Shown: one piece after another, positions 7,711 to 15,938 of the stretch
How the letters are laid out: every line of letters starts with the position of its first letter
Position numbering within the stretch: position 1 is the first letter of the stretch
Origin: Mycobacteriales bacterium
GTDB lineage: Bacteria > Actinomycetota > Actinomycetes > BP-191
NCBI GenBank assembly: GCA_035714365.1
Contig: DASTMB010000010.1
Coordinates: forward strand, 62,001-126,000
Direction: 5' to 3'
DNA length: 64,000 nucleotides
Made by a program: the position numbers and the translations under genes
Notes under the pieces: model-generated
What the model was told of the DNA's origin: nothing
What the model saw: the letters and a program-made list of their open reading frames with translations, nothing else
Database searches by the model: none

Positions 7711-8673
7711 GTGACCGGAACCCGCCGCGTGCTCCTCGCCCGGCCGCGCGGCTACTGCGCCGGCGTCGACCGGGCGGTGCAGACCGTCGAACGCGCCCTC
7801 GAGGTCCACGGCGCGCCGGTCTACGTGCGCAAGCAGATCGTCCACAACGCCCACGTCGTGCGGCGGCTGGAGTCGCTCGGCGCGGTGTTCGTGGAGGAGG
7901 CGACCGAGGTCCCCGGGGGCGCGGTCTGCGTGCTGTCCGCGCACGGCGTGGCGCCGACGGTCTACGCCGAGGCGGCGGAGCGGTCGTTGCGCGTCATCGA
8001 CGCGACCTGCCCGCTCGTGACGAAGGTGCACGTGGAGGCGCGGCGGTTCGCCGAGGACGACTTCGACATCCTGCTGATCGGCCACGAGGGGCACGAGGAG
8101 GTCGTCGGCACGACCGGCGAGGCGCCGGCGCACATCCGGCTGGTCGACGGCGTCGCCGACGTCGCGACGGTGGAGGTCCGCGACCCGGAGAAGGTCGCGT
8201 ACCTGTCGCAGACGACGTTGTCGGTGGACGAGACGAACGCCGTGGTGTCGGCGCTGCGCGAGCGCTTCCCGGCGTTGCAGGGGCCGCCGTCCGACGACAT
8301 CTGCTACGCGACGCAGAACCGGCAGACCGCGGTGAAGCGGATCGCGGCGGAGTCGGACCTGGTGCTCGTCGTCGGCTCCCGCAACTCCTCGAACTCCGTG
8401 CGCCTGGTCGAGGTGGCGCGCGACGCGGGCGCGGCGGCGGCGTACCTCGTGGACGACGCCGGGCACATCGACGAGGCGTGGCTGGCGGGCGCGACGACGG
8501 TCGGCGTGACGTCCGGCGCGTCGGTGCCGGAGGACCTGGTCGCGGACGTGCTGGCCTGGCTGGCGGAGCGCGGCTACGGCGACGTGACCGAGGTCAACGC
8601 CGCGGAGGAGCACCTGCTGTTCGCGCTGCCGCAGGAGCTGCGGCGGGACCTGCGCGCGGCTCAGCCGCGGTAG
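7711..8673 (+). CDS. ispH: 4-hydroxy-3-methylbut-2-enyl diphosphate reductase
   Basis: IspH (LytB) performs the last step of the MEP isoprenoid pathway, giving IPP and DMAPP through a [4Fe-4S] cluster. The three cluster cysteines are in [10 protein letters not shown] (near 16), [11 protein letters not shown] (near 100) and [11 protein letters not shown] (near 198); SHNAHVV/HGVAP-type histidine motifs are present. Three consecutive GTG codons (7705, 7708, 7711) could start it; -10 TAGACT at 7699-7704 puts a leaderless start at 7711. Length is about 320 residues, normal. Confidence 0.96.
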   Translation: MTGTRRVLLARPRGYCAGVDRAVQTVERALEVHGAPVYVRKQIVHNAHVVRRLESLGAVFVEEATEVPGGAVCVLSAHGVAPTVYAEAAERSLRVIDATCPLVTKVHVEARRFAEDDFDILLIGHEGHEEVVGTTGEAPAHIRLVDGVADVATVEVRDPEKVAYLSQTTLSVDETNAVVSALRERFPALQGPPSDDICYATQNRQTAVKRIAAESDLVLVVGSRNSSNSVRLVEVARDAGAAAAYLVDDAGHIDEAWLAGATTVGVTSGASVPEDLVADVLAWLAERGYGDVTEVNAAEEHLLFALPQELRRDLRAAQPR

Positions 8674-9104
8674 GACGAACGCCGCCAGAGGGCGATGGCG
8701 GCGGCGAGGCCGGTCGCGATCAGCAGCGCCGGGGCCTTGGTGACGAGCGCGGTCATCAGCTCGAGCACCTGCTGCTTCACGAACGAGCCGCCGATCGTGG
8801 TGCGGCTGCCGAGGTTCGCGGCGAAGGCCAGCGCGACGTAGGCGAGCGGCGGGATGACGACGGCGGCGAGCAGGTCCTCGCGGTGCACCTTGTACGCCGC
8901 CACCGCGCAGCCGAGCACGAACAGCACCGCGAACGCCGCCCGCAGCCCCTCGCCGGTCAGCACGTCGATGGTGCCGCCCACGATCCCGAAGCCGAGCGCG
9001 ACGGCCACGGCGCCGGCGGCGGTGAGGCCGCGGGTGTCGGCGAGGCGTTCGGCGGGGGAGTGGGCACGCGCGGTCCGGAACGGGGTGTGCGGCGTCGCGG
9101 TCAT
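8661..9104 (-). CDS. DUF6542 membrane protein (Rv1111c-like)
   Basis: The 147-residue protein has a basic N-terminus and four hydrophobic segments: [57 protein letters not shown] and [17 protein letters not shown]. Size, topology and position beside ispH match the actinobacterial DUF6542 family exemplified by Rv1111c. Function is unknown. It converges on ispH with a 13-base overlap; GGAG precedes the ATG. Confidence 0.78.
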   Translation of the reverse strand: MTATPHTPFRTARAHSPAERLADTRGLTAAGAVAVALGFGIVGGTIDVLTGEGLRAAFAVLFVLGCAVAAYKVHREDLLAAVVIPPLAYVALAFAANLGSRTTIGGSFVKQQVLELMTALVTKAPALLIATGLAAAIALWRRSSYRG

Positions 9105-9185
9105 CGGTGCTCCACGGGTCGGGCTGCCTCCCGACGGTAACTGCCCGGATGCGCGGCGTCGAACACCTCGGCGATGCCCGGCGTG

Positions 9186-10604
9186 TCAGGCCAGGCCGGC
9201 GGCCCGGCGCAGCTCCTCGTCGACGAACAGCTCCTGCTCGGCGCCGGCCGGCATCACGACGACCGGCCGCACGGCGGCGGCGGACTCGACCAGCTCCGGG
9301 CGTTCGAGCTGGCGGGGGGTGACGTCGACCTGCTCGGCGGCCTTGAGCTCGTCGTCGGAGACGCGGTACTCGGCGAGCTTGCGCGCCGACACCAGCACGC
9401 GGGTCTCCATCGAGCCGACGGTCTTGTTGTACGCGTCGACCGCGGACTTGAGGTTGCGGCCGAGGCCGGCGAAGTGGCCGCCCATCGTGGAGAGGCGCTC
9501 GTACACCTCGCGGCCGAGCATGGCGATGTCGCGGGCGTCGCGCGCCAGCGCCTCCTGCCGCCAGCCGAACGCCACGCTGCGCAGCAGCGCGATGAGCGTC
9601 GTCGGCGTGGCGACGATCACCGAGCGCTCGGCGCCGTACTCGAGCAGGTCGGGCGCGCCGTCGAGCGCGGCGGACAGCAGCGCCTCGCCGGGGAGGAACA
9701 GCACGACGAAGCCGGGCGTGTCCTCGACCTTGGCGGCGTACGCCTTCTTGGCGAGCGAGTCGATGTGCGTGCGGACGTGCCGGCCGTGCCGGGCCAGGGC
9801 GGTCCGCAACGTCGCCTCGTCGGCGCAGTCGACCGTCTCCAGGAACCCGTCCAGCGGGCACTTGCTGTCGACGATCACGTGCCGGTTGCCGGGCAGGTGG
9901 ACGACGAGGTCGGGGCGGAGCGAGCCGTCGGCGCCGGCGAACGTCACCTGCTCCTCGAAGTCGCACCGGTCGCTCATGCCGGCCAGCTCGACGGCGCGGC
10001 GGAGCTGGAGCTCGCCCCACTGCCCGCGCGCCTGCGGCTTGCGCAGGGCGGTGACGAGCGCGGCGGTCTCGGTGCGGAGCTGCTCGGAGGAGCGCTGCAC
10101 CTGGCTGACCTGCTCCACGATCTGCCGGTACGCGCCCTCGCGCTTGGCCTCCAGCGCGCGCGCCTGCGCGTCCAGCTTGGCCAGCTCCTCGCGGATCGGC
10201 CCGACCAGCGCGGCGACCGCCTGCTCGCGCTTGGCCAGGTCGCCCTCGGCCTGGGTGGTCTGCGTCTTCAGCGTGTCGCGGGCGAGCTCGAGGAACTGCC
10301 GCATGTTCGCGTCGAGCTGGCGCGCCGACGCGGCCTCGAACGTCTCCTTCAACGCCGCCTCGCTGCGTTCGAGCAGCGCGACCTTCTCGGCGGCCTGCGC
10401 CCGCTCGTACTCCAGCGCCGTCTCGGCGCGGGCGACGTCGGCGCGCAGCGCCGCGGCCTGCGCGGCGGCGGCGGAGCGCGCGCCCGCGAGGTCGCCGCGC
10501 GCGCCCGCGAGCTCGCGGGTCAACGCAACGATCCGGCCACGGGTGAGCAACACCCCTGTCGCCACGCCCACCAGGACGCCGACGATCGTCAGCAGAGCGG
10601 TCAT
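9186..10604 (-). CDS. rmuC: DNA recombination protein RmuC
   Basis: The 472-residue protein has an N-terminal membrane anchor (LLTIVGVLVGVATGVLL), a long coiled coil (about 25-160) and the RmuC nuclease-like domain (about 170-420) with KPQARGQWGELQLRRAVELAG, RPDLVVHLPG and VIVDSKCPLDGFLE. RmuC limits inversions at short inverted repeats in E. coli, an interesting neighbour for a palindrome-rich genome. The ATG at 10604 was chosen over far upstream in-frame starts because it begins the anchor. Confidence 0.93.
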   Translation of the reverse strand: MTALLTIVGVLVGVATGVLLTRGRIVALTRELAGARGDLAGARSAAAAQAAALRADVARAETALEYERAQAAEKVALLERSEAALKETFEAASARQLDANMRQFLELARDTLKTQTTQAEGDLAKREQAVAALVGPIREELAKLDAQARALEAKREGAYRQIVEQVSQVQRSSEQLRTETAALVTALRKPQARGQWGELQLRRAVELAGMSDRCDFEEQVTFAGADGSLRPDLVVHLPGNRHVIVDSKCPLDGFLETVDCADEATLRTALARHGRHVRTHIDSLAKKAYAAKVEDTPGFVVLFLPGEALLSAALDGAPDLLEYGAERSVIVATPTTLIALLRSVAFGWRQEALARDARDIAMLGREVYERLSTMGGHFAGLGRNLKSAVDAYNKTVGSMETRVLVSARKLAEYRVSDDELKAAEQVDVTPRQLERPELVESAAAVRPVVVMPAGAEQELFVDEELRRAAGLA

Positions 10605-10635
10605 GGACCGATGCTGGCAAAGGGGTGGGGCGAAC

Positions 10636-11673
10636 GTGCGGAGGCGCGCCAGGGGCCGGATGGGTGTCGCGGCGTTGCTCGCGGCGGTCGCGCTGGCCGG
10701 ATGCGACCCGATCGGCACCGCGGAGCCGCCCGTGGCGACCCCGACGGGGCCGCTGCCGGTCGTGACGATGCGGACGCGGCGCGACGGCGCCGACGAGCGG
10801 GGGCTGCGCTGGGAGGCGTACTTGCCGGTGCTGGCGGGGCTGGCGCCGGACGCGACGGCCCGCGCCAACGAGGGGCTGGCGGCGTTGTACGCGGACCTGC
10901 GGGAGCGGGCGCACGAGTTCCGGGTCGACGACGGCGACGCCGGGCCGATGACGTACCGGATCGAGCCGGAGCTGGCGCGCGCGGACGAGCGGTACGTGAC
11001 CGTCGTGGTGCGGACGTACTACGACGAGGTGGGGGGACGGCCCGGCCTGACGGCCGTGCAGACGTACGTGGTGGAGCGCGCGACGGGTTCCCGGGTCACC
11101 CTGGGCAGCCTGCTGGAGCGGGAGGCCGGGGCGCGGACGCTCGTCGCGATGAGCGGCCACCTCCACGAGCGGCTGCCGGTCGTGCTCGGCGGCGGGCGGT
11201 GGGGGTCGGTGCCGGAGGTGGACGCGGCGGTGGAGCCGGCGCCGGCGCGGTTCGCGGCGTTCGTGCCGCTGCCGGAGGGGCTCGCGGTGCTGGTCGTGCT
11301 CGGCCGCGACGACGTGCCGCGGCCGGTGTCGGTCGTGGTGCCGTGGCGGGTGCTCGGCGACGTGGTCGTGGCGGAGCCGCCGGCGGGCGACGCCGACCCG
11401 GAGTACGTCGACGGGCGGCTGCCCGACGCCGGCGAGCGCGGGCCGCTCGCGGCGGCGGCCGGGCCCGGGGCGGAGCGGGTGCTGGTCTCGCAGGTCGTGG
11501 GCGACGAGGGCTGGGCGCTGGCGCAGCGGGGCTTCGAGCGCCTCGTGCTGCGCCGCGGCGTCAAGACGGTCCAGCCGCAACGCTGGCGGGTCGTGGACCG
11601 CGGACCGCACGCCGGCTGCGCGAGCCTGCCCGAGCCGGTGCGGGCGTCGTTCGCGCTGCGCTGCCCGGACTAG
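10636..11673 (+). CDS. Lipoprotein with DUF3298/RsiV-like domain
   Basis: The 345-residue protein starts with basic residues and a short hydrophobic stretch ending in lipobox ALAGC, so it is predicted to be a diacylglycerol-modified exported lipoprotein. The region YLPVLAGLAPDATARANEGL through VEERATG-type beta strands ending SRVTLGSLL (about 45-160) has the PdaC/RsiV (DUF4163/DUF3298) pattern. No catalytic residue could be assigned. It is divergent from rmuC across 31 bases; AGGGG precedes GTG 10636. Confidence 0.72.
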   Translation: MRRRARGRMGVAALLAAVALAGCDPIGTAEPPVATPTGPLPVVTMRTRRDGADERGLRWEAYLPVLAGLAPDATARANEGLAALYADLRERAHEFRVDDGDAGPMTYRIEPELARADERYVTVVVRTYYDEVGGRPGLTAVQTYVVERATGSRVTLGSLLEREAGARTLVAMSGHLHERLPVVLGGGRWGSVPEVDAAVEPAPARFAAFVPLPEGLAVLVVLGRDDVPRPVSVVVPWRVLGDVVVAEPPAGDADPEYVDGRLPDAGERGPLAAAAGPGAERVLVSQVVGDEGWALAQRGFERLVLRRGVKTVQPQRWRVVDRGPHAGCASLPEPVRASFALRCPD

Positions 11674-12722
11674 ACCGCGAAGCGGATGTTCATGACGTCG
11701 CCCTCGGCGACGGCGTAGTCCTTCCCCTCGACGCGCAGCCGCCCGGCCGCCTTCGCGGCGTCCCACGAGCCGGCCGCGACCAGGTCGTCGTAGCCGACGA
11801 CCTCCGCCCGGATGAAGCCGCGTTGCAGGTCGGAGTGGATCGCGCCCGCCGCTTCCGGCGCCTTCGCGCCCCGGCGCACCTCCCAGGCCCGCGACTCGTC
11901 CTCGCCGGCGGTGAGGAACGTCAGCAGCCCGAGCATCCGGTACGCCGACTCCACGACGAGCGGCAGCGCCCCCGTCGTCACGCCGAACTCCGCGAGCAGC
12001 TCGGCCGCCTCCTCCGGCGCCATGCCGCCGACCTCGGCCTCCAGCCGGGCCGGCACCGCGAGGCCCTCGGCGTCGGGGTGGACCGTCGCGGCCAGCTCGG
12101 CGGCGAGTGGCGCGGCGTCCGCGGCGCCCTCGTCGTCGACGTTGAGGACGACGACGGCGGGCTTCAACGTCAGCGGCGCGAAGTTGCGGAACACCGTCAG
12201 CTCGTCCTCGTCCCACTGCTCCGCGCGCAGCGTGCGGCCGGAGTCGAGCACCGCCTTGGCGCGTTCGAGCAGGGCCACCTCGGCGGCGGCCTTCTTGTCG
12301 CCGACGCGGACCTTGCGCGCCGCCTTGTCCGCCGCCGACGACAGCGACGTGAGGTCGGCGAGCGTCAGCTCCAGCATCAGGTCGGCGAGCTCGGCGCGCG
12401 GGTCGGCGTCGCCGCCGTACGCGCGCACGACGACCGCCAGCGCGTCCGCCTCGCGCAGCGCACCGAGCGTCTGTCCGGACAGCCCTTCGCCGGCGCCGGA
12501 GCCCTTGGCCAGCCCGGCCACGTCGGTGAACTTGAGCTGCGCGTAGACCGACTTCTTCGACGCGTGCAGCCGCGACAGCACGTCGACCCGCTCGTCGGGG
12601 ACGGGCACGATCGCGAGGTTCGCCTTGCCGCCGCCGGCCGACGACGCGCCGGCGTGCGTGAGGGCGTTGAAGAACGTCGTCTTGCCGCTGTACGGCGCGC
12701 CCGCGATCCCGACCTGCTTCAC
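11670..12722 (-). CDS. Divergent YchF/Obg-related GTPase
   Basis: The 350-residue protein shows YchF hallmarks: switch region DVAGLAKGSGAGEGLSGQTL, READALAVVVRAY, and a C-terminal TGS-like domain with SDLQRGFIRAEVVGYDDLV and GDVMNIRFAV. Its P-loop is GAPYSGKTTFFNAL (8-21) rather than the usual GLPNVGKSTLFNAL, and the G4 region reads VVLNVDDEG. Synteny after DUF6542 suggests the Rv1112 position. YchF binds ribosomes and prefers ATP in studied members; whether this variant does is unknown. GTG 12722 lies eight bases after TAGGGT. Confidence 0.85.
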   Translation of the reverse strand: MKQVGIAGAPYSGKTTFFNALTHAGASSAGGGKANLAIVPVPDERVDVLSRLHASKKSVYAQLKFTDVAGLAKGSGAGEGLSGQTLGALREADALAVVVRAYGGDADPRAELADLMLELTLADLTSLSSAADKAARKVRVGDKKAAAEVALLERAKAVLDSGRTLRAEQWDEDELTVFRNFAPLTLKPAVVVLNVDDEGAADAAPLAAELAATVHPDAEGLAVPARLEAEVGGMAPEEAAELLAEFGVTTGALPLVVESAYRMLGLLTFLTAGEDESRAWEVRRGAKAPEAAGAIHSDLQRGFIRAEVVGYDDLVAAGSWDAAKAAGRLRVEGKDYAVAEGDVMNIRFAV

Positions 12723-12733
12723 AGGCGTGGACC

Positions 12734-13606
12734 CTACAGACCGAACCAGTCGCGGGTGAGCTCCAGCCACAGGCCGGTGCCGGCCCAGCGGCCGAGCGGC
12801 GCGACGTGCGCGCGGATCTCGGCGTCGGTCATCGACTCGCGGCCGAGCAGGCGGGGGAGCTTCGCGCGGACCCAGGAGTCGATCGCCAGCCCGCGGGGGC
12901 GGCCGAGCAGCCCGAGCATCCCCTCGGCCGCGTACGGGCCGAACCCGCGCAACGCCCTGATCTCTCCCAGCACGTCGTCGTCGGACAGCGCCGGGTCGAA
13001 CCACCGGTCGGTGCCGAGGTCGCGGTACCGCGTCGCCAGCTCCACGAACGCCCGCGCCCGGTACCCCGCCCGCACCACGTCGGTGAGGTGCGCCTCGCCG
13101 GCCGCCGCCACCGCCTCCGGCGTCGGGAACGCCCGCTCGCCGGCCGGACCCTCCGCGCCGAGCGAGTCGACCAGGCGGCGGCACATCAGCCGGGTCAGCG
13201 CCCACGAGCAGTTCGTGGTCGCGAGCGTCTTGGCTAGGTCCTCGAACACCTCCGGCGACCGCAGCAGCCGGCCCAGCCCGCTCGCCGGCACCCAGGCCAG
13301 CTCCGGGACCGACGCGCAGTGGTCGTAGAGCTCGGTCAGGTCGTCGTCCAGCGCGAGCATCCGCCGGAGCTGCGCCTTGACCGCGACCCGGTCGTCGCAC
13401 GACCCGTGCACGCGGCCCCACGACGCCTCCAGGCGGCCTGACCGTTCGCGCACCGACACCGTCAACGGCCCCGCGTCCGGCAGCGCGAGCGTGCGGTGCA
13501 GCGTGCGGGTGCGTTCGTCGAACGCCGTCGGCGCGAGCTGGCACCAGCCGTGGCTCGTCACCGTCCGCGCCAGGTCGAAGCCCGGCGGGACCGGGCCGAG
13601 CGACAT
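12734..13606 (-). CDS. HhH-GPD family DNA glycosylase
   Basis: The 290-residue protein has the helix-hairpin-helix region LRGFGPYAAEGMLGLLGRP (about 226-244) followed by the conserved catalytic-position Asp in GLAIDSWVRAKL, as in AlkA/OGG1-type glycosylases. It would excise a damaged base; specificity cannot be told. No Cys4 iron-sulfur cluster is present. ATG 13606 is preferred over an upstream in-frame start at 13693 because GAGGGG precedes it; the 90 bases upstream are otherwise empty. Confidence 0.82.
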   Translation of the reverse strand: MSLGPVPPGFDLARTVTSHGWCQLAPTAFDERTRTLHRTLALPDAGPLTVSVRERSGRLEASWGRVHGSCDDRVAVKAQLRRMLALDDDLTELYDHCASVPELAWVPASGLGRLLRSPEVFEDLAKTLATTNCSWALTRLMCRRLVDSLGAEGPAGERAFPTPEAVAAAGEAHLTDVVRAGYRARAFVELATRYRDLGTDRWFDPALSDDDVLGEIRALRGFGPYAAEGMLGLLGRPRGLAIDSWVRAKLPRLLGRESMTDAEIRAHVAPLGRWAGTGLWLELTRDWFGL

Positions 13607-13696
13607 CCGCCCCTCGCGCCGCAGCTCCGCGCCGGGCGGGACGTCGCCCTGGACGCCCGGCTCCCGCAGCGCCGCCTCGGCCTCCGCGCCCACCCG

Positions 13697-14443
13697 TCAG
13701 GCCCCGTAGCCCCAGGAGGCGAGGATGCGTTCGAACTCCGGCAGCACCGTCCGCCACCCCTCCGGCGAGACCCGCAGGAACGCGAGGAACGTCTCGCCGC
13801 CGTGCTGGATCGCCACCACGCGCATCCGCACCTGCGTCCCCTCCTGCGTCCGGGTGCCGTCGAAGTACCAGCCCCGCTCGTCGCCGACGCGGATCGGGGA
13901 GTACGGCGACGAGATGCGCATCGCGTACGACGGCACGGTCAGCGTCCGCCGCAGGTACGTCTGGAACTCCTCGCTGTCGATCGCGTGGCGGTCGCTGGTG
14001 GTGCGTTCGACGGTGACCGTCGCGATGCGGCCGTCGGGCGTGACCCGGCGCAGCAGCGAGTCGAGCACCACCGTCTCCGCGCTGCGCGCGGCCACGTGGT
14101 AGGCGCTCCACGCGCGCGGCAGCGTCGCGTGCCAGGCGTGCTCGTCCGACTCCGTCGGCTGCGAGACGTAGCGCACCGACCCGTCGCGGCCGCGCGGCAG
14201 CGTGTCCGTGTCCGCCGGGCGGCGGAGGCGTTCGGTGACGGCGTCGCTCGCCCGCTTGCGGACGGCGTCGAGCCGGCTCGGCGTCCGCCGCGCGTGCACG
14301 ACCGCCACCGCCCCGACCAGCGTCACCAGCCCGAGCACCACCGCGACGACGACACCCGCCACGACGATGCCGCGCTGCTTCGGCGGCTGCGGCGGCGGCA
14401 GCGGGTCGTAGAACGACGGCGGGACGTTGAGACCCTCGCTCAC
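13697..14443 (-). CDS. Single-pass membrane protein of unknown function
   Basis: The 248-residue protein has a proline-rich cytosolic N-terminus (PPSFYDPLPPPQPPKQRG), one transmembrane helix (IVVAGVVVAVVLGLVTLVGAVAVV, about 27-50), and an extracytoplasmic alpha/beta domain. No known family was recognised with confidence. GTG 14443 follows GGGAGG and overlaps the GNAT stop, so it is the third gene of a PCD-GNAT-membrane protein operon. Confidence 0.7.
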   Translation of the reverse strand: MSEGLNVPPSFYDPLPPPQPPKQRGIVVAGVVVAVVLGLVTLVGAVAVVHARRTPSRLDAVRKRASDAVTERLRRPADTDTLPRGRDGSVRYVSQPTESDEHAWHATLPRAWSAYHVAARSAETVVLDSLLRRVTPDGRIATVTVERTTSDRHAIDSEEFQTYLRRTLTVPSYAMRISSPYSPIRVGDERGWYFDGTRTQEGTQVRMRVVAIQHGGETFLAFLRVSPEGWRTVLPEFERILASWGYGA

Positions 14444-14970
14444 GACGCCTCCCACTCCCGGCGCAGCACCGCCATCCGCACCATGTCGACGTACCGGCCG
14501 GCGACCCACGCGTGCTCGCGCAGCCGGCCCTCCTCCACGAACCCGGCGGCGGCGTAGGACCGCAGCGCGCGCTCGTTCGTCGACGTCGTCTCCAGCCAGA
14601 CCCGGTGCAGGTTGCGGTGCGTGAACCCGAACTCCAGCAGCATCCGCAGCACCTCCCGGCCGTACCCGCGGCCGCGGTGCTCGGGGGCCAGCACCAGGCC
14701 GACCTCGGCGTTCCGCGAGAGCGGGTCGAACGAGAACATCGTCGCCCGCCCGACCAGCTCGCCGTCGCGGGTCTCGACCGCCCACTCGGCGGCGCGTTCC
14801 GGGTCGGCCACCAGGCGGTCCATGTACGCGACGAAGTCCGCGTACGCCCACGGGAACGCCGGCTTGTCCGACGTGTCGCCCCACGTGTCCAGCGCCGTGC
14901 GCCACTCGTAGATCGCCGGGTAGTCCTCCGGCCGGACCGCCCGCAACGTCACCCGCTCGCCCGTGATCAC
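14440..14970 (-). CDS. RimJ/RimL-type GNAT N-acetyltransferase
   Basis: The 176-residue protein begins MITGERVTLRAVRPEDYPAI and contains VGLVLAPEHRGRGYGREVLR (acetyl-CoA motif) and ETTSTNERALRSYAAAGF, typical of RimJ/RimL-like acetyltransferases acting on protein N-termini or small amines. It overlaps both operon neighbours by four bases. The substrate is unknown. Confidence 0.92.
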   Translation of the reverse strand: MITGERVTLRAVRPEDYPAIYEWRTALDTWGDTSDKPAFPWAYADFVAYMDRLVADPERAAEWAVETRDGELVGRATMFSFDPLSRNAEVGLVLAPEHRGRGYGREVLRMLLEFGFTHRNLHRVWLETTSTNERALRSYAAAGFVEEGRLREHAWVAGRYVDMVRMAVLRREWEAS

Positions 14971-15251
14971 GCGCCCGCCAGCTCATCGATGCGCCGCGCC
15001 AGCGCGACGTCGTACTCCGTGACGCCGCCCGCGGTGTGCGTCCAGCAGGCGAACGTCACGTCCCGGTACCGCACGTCCATGTCCGGGTGGTGGTCCAGCT
15101 CCTCCGCCACCGCGGCCACGGTGTTGACGAGCGCGATCGCCTCCGGGAACGACGCGGCGGTGACCGTGCGCCGCAGCCGCCCGTCCTCGTGCGCCCACCC
15201 GTCGAGCCCGGCCGCGGCGACCTCGGCGTCGGTCAGCGGGTCGCGCGTCAT
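14967..15251 (-). CDS. 4a-hydroxytetrahydrobiopterin dehydratase
   Basis: The 94-residue pterin-4a-carbinolamine dehydratase has the family motif EELDHHPDMDVRY (about 51-63) and TFACWTHTAGGVTEYDVALA. It regenerates quinonoid dihydropterin after aromatic hydroxylation or acts as a DCoH-like protein. The ATG follows -10 TACGCT (15263-15258) by six bases, so it is probably leaderless, and it heads the minus-strand operon with the GNAT and membrane protein. Confidence 0.93.
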   Translation of the reverse strand: MTRDPLTDAEVAAAGLDGWAHEDGRLRRTVTAASFPEAIALVNTVAAVAEELDHHPDMDVRYRDVTFACWTHTAGGVTEYDVALARRIDELAGA

Positions 15252-15274
15252 GCGGGCAGCGTACGGTGCCTCGC
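15252..15274. promoter_or_regulatory. Bidirectional leaderless promoter, shared TA
   Basis: AGCGTACGGT (15258-15267) contains TACGCT on the minus strand and TACGGT on the plus strand, sharing the central TA. The spacers to the minus ATG (six bases) and plus GTG (seven bases) are ideal for leaderless transcripts in both directions. Confidence 0.65.
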
Positions 15275-15682
15275 GTGGCGGCGGTGGTGGTCGGCGCGGC
15301 GATCCTGGACGGGACGCCGCCGGGGTGCCGGGTGCTCGTGACCCAGCGCGCCGAGCCGCCGCACCTGGCCGGGCTGTGGGAGTTCCCCGGCGGCAAGGTG
15401 GAGCCGGGGGAGAGCGACGTCGCGGCGCTGGTGCGCGAGTGCCGGGAGGAGCTCGCCGTCGAGGTCGCCGTGGGCGACCGGCTCGGCACGGACCTGGTGC
15501 TGCACGGGCCGCGCGGCGAGTGGGTGCTGCGGGTGTTCCTGGCGCGGATCGTGGCGGGCGAGGTGCGGCTGGTCGAGCACACGGACGCCCGGTGGCTGTC
15601 GGCAACGGAGCTGGACGACGTGCCGTGGATCGAGGCGGACGCGCCGCTGGTCGAGGCGCTACGCGCGCTGCTGGGCGGCTAG
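15275..15682 (+). CDS. NUDIX hydrolase, MutT-like
   Basis: The 135-residue protein has a full Nudix box GGKVEPGESDVAALVREC continuing REEL (about 38-59), with GLWEFPGG before it. MutT-type enzymes hydrolyse 8-oxo-dGTP and related nucleotides. GTG 15275 is chosen because -10 TACGGT lies seven bases upstream; a GTG at 15266 would overlap that -10 box. Confidence 0.92.
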   Translation: MAAVVVGAAILDGTPPGCRVLVTQRAEPPHLAGLWEFPGGKVEPGESDVAALVRECREELAVEVAVGDRLGTDLVLHGPRGEWVLRVFLARIVAGEVRLVEHTDARWLSATELDDVPWIEADAPLVEALRALLGG

Positions 15683-15933
15683 AGCGCCTCGGCGTCGAGC
15701 TGCCGCAGCCAGTCGGCGGCCATCTCGCCGACGCTCATGAAGTACCGCGCGTGCGTCCGCCGCAGCGCCTCCTTGGTCGGTGCGCTGAGGACGACGACCT
15801 CGATGTCGGGGTCCGCGCGGTGCAGCCGCTCGACGCGGAACCGCTCCGTCAGCGCCTCGCGCTCGTCCTCGAACGCCTCCTCCCGGAGCAGCCGGCCCCG
15901 CGGCCGGTCGTACACGAGGAGGTAGTGCACCAT
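15679..15933 (-). CDS. Small protein downstream of RelA/SpoT-domain gene
   Basis: The 84-residue protein starts MVHYLLVYDRPRGRLLREE and ends with ALRRTHARYFMSVGEMAADW. It appears to be an alpha/beta fold with a charged helix. I do not recognise a named family. It lies directly after the small-alarmone-synthetase gene, and a -10-like TACAGT overlaps that gene's last codons, seven bases before this ATG. It could be a partner or antitoxin of the synthetase (inference). Confidence 0.7.
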   Translation of the reverse strand: MVHYLLVYDRPRGRLLREEAFEDEREALTERFRVERLHRADPDIEVVVLSAPTKEALRRTHARYFMSVGEMAADWLRQLDAEAL

Positions 15934-15938
15934 GCGCC

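Noticed and set aside
7684-12216. Very long minus-strand open frame (about 1510 codons)
   Set aside because: It runs antisense through ispH and through or beside rmuC and other supported genes, is Arg/Pro-rich without motifs, and is a by-product of high GC codon bias.
9174-13328. Plus-strand open frame of about 1384 codons antisense to rmuC and YchF
   Set aside because: No recognisable domain and mirrored by real genes on the minus strand.
14996-15580. Antisense frames opposite MutT (minus strand, 15248-15605)
   Set aside because: Low-complexity translation; the plus strand has a perfect Nudix box and promoter.
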